NCBI GenBank assembly: GCA_002491565.1
Contig: DKWE01000052.1
Location: 1-14,416 of the forward strand
Source: Lachnospiraceae bacterium UBA7160
GTDB taxonomy: Bacteria; Bacillota; Clostridia; Lachnospirales; Lachnospiraceae
Reading direction: 5' to 3'
DNA length: 14,416 nt
Below are positions 14,201 to 14,416 of the stretch, piece after piece. Both the position numbers and the translations under genes were made by a program. Positions within the stretch are counted from its first letter, which is position 1, and each line of letters begins with the position of its first letter. The notes beneath the pieces were generated by a model. That model was given only the letters and a program-made list of their open reading frames with translations, ran no database searches and was not told the origin of the DNA.

Positions 14201-14232
14201 AGAAAAGGGCATCCGCCATTAACAGACACCCT
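14201..14232 (-). terminator. Terminator downstream of rnpB
   Basis: On the minus strand AGGGTGTC (14225-14232) pairs with GATGCCCT (14206-14213), with two G-T pairs, followed by TTTTCTTATT. It probably ends the RNase P RNA primary transcript, 137 bases after the mature 3' end; only a doubtful 17-codon frame lies between. Confidence 0.65.
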
Positions 14233-14369
14233 ATCAACACTACCTCTTACTATCTCTGATAATTTCAGAAAGCTCCGCTGCATCTGAGCGCATCTTTCAC
14301 TTATAATACGCTCTGTTCATATCGTATAAAGCAAAGGTTAGACCGGATTTTGAGAAAAACGAATAAAAT

Positions 14370-14416
14370 GCTGAGCAGGACGATAAGCCGGGTTATGTCG
14401 TGAATGGTCATCTATC
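14370..14416 (-). ncRNA. rnpB: RNase P RNA, 3' end (partial, runs off the window)
   Basis: Read on the minus strand, the last 47 bases contain ATAGATGACC, then ACGACATAACCCGGCTTATCG. This is the conserved 3' part of bacterial RNase P RNA: from memory, E. coli has AGATGAATGACTG, then ACGACAGAACCCGGCTTATCG. RNase P RNA is the catalytic RNA that trims tRNA 5' leaders. The 5' portion lies beyond the right edge, so class and fold cannot be checked. The 3' boundary is approximate. Confidence 0.88.

Overview
The window looks like chromosomal DNA of a low-to-medium GC Gram-positive anaerobe of class Clostridia, most plausibly a gut Lachnospiraceae relative. The reasons are a SepF cell-division gene, strong AGGAGG-like ribosome binding sites, a wall-protein-like surface protein with InlB-type repeats, and the 3' end of an RNase P RNA at the right edge. 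The taxon is an inference; no species-specific marker is visible. Every gene I can support lies on the minus strand, so the window reads right to left.

Right end (14416 to 10640): the 3' end of rnpB, a terminator, then a long promoter/leader region and a 1040-residue surface protein. That protein has a signal peptide, about seven InlB-like beta repeats, two low-complexity tandem repeat tracts (42-bp and 15-bp units) and a C-terminal membrane tail. A 17-bp perfect hairpin follows it.

Middle right (10277 to 6883): a three-gene exporter-like operon of secreted NEW3-domain membrane protein, ABC ATPase and ABC-2 permease, closed by a strong bidirectional terminator.

Centre (6872 to 4260): the most striking part. 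A tyrosine recombinase gene is enclosed by two copies of a 28-bp near-palindromic site (10-bp arms around a 7-bp asymmetric core; 13-bp arms in the left copy) in inverted orientation. A near-consensus promoter inside the segment points outward to the right, into a terminator. If the roughly 1.6-kb segment inverts, this promoter would point left into a gene for a triple zinc-ribbon protein. The layout resembles the Salmonella Hin switch (recombinase and promoter on the same invertible segment) but uses a tyrosine recombinase. In the orientation given, the zinc-ribbon gene would be OFF with respect to this promoter.

Left (4100 to 739): a tightly coupled three-gene operon, each junction an ATGA overlap. 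It encodes (1) an excisionase/MerR-like helix-turn-helix fused to a GHMP kinase that closely resembles plant galacturonokinase rather than galactokinase, (2) an RmlA-like sugar-1-phosphate nucleotidyltransferase and (3) a UDP-glucuronate 4-epimerase. Together they make a coherent uronate salvage route: GalA to GalA-1-P to UDP-GalA to UDP-GlcA. The promoter is embedded in several nested inverted repeats, and the start codon is separated from its Shine-Dalgarno by an 18-nt hairpin. The kinase may thus be a self-regulating trigger enzyme. Far left: sepF with its own near-consensus promoter.
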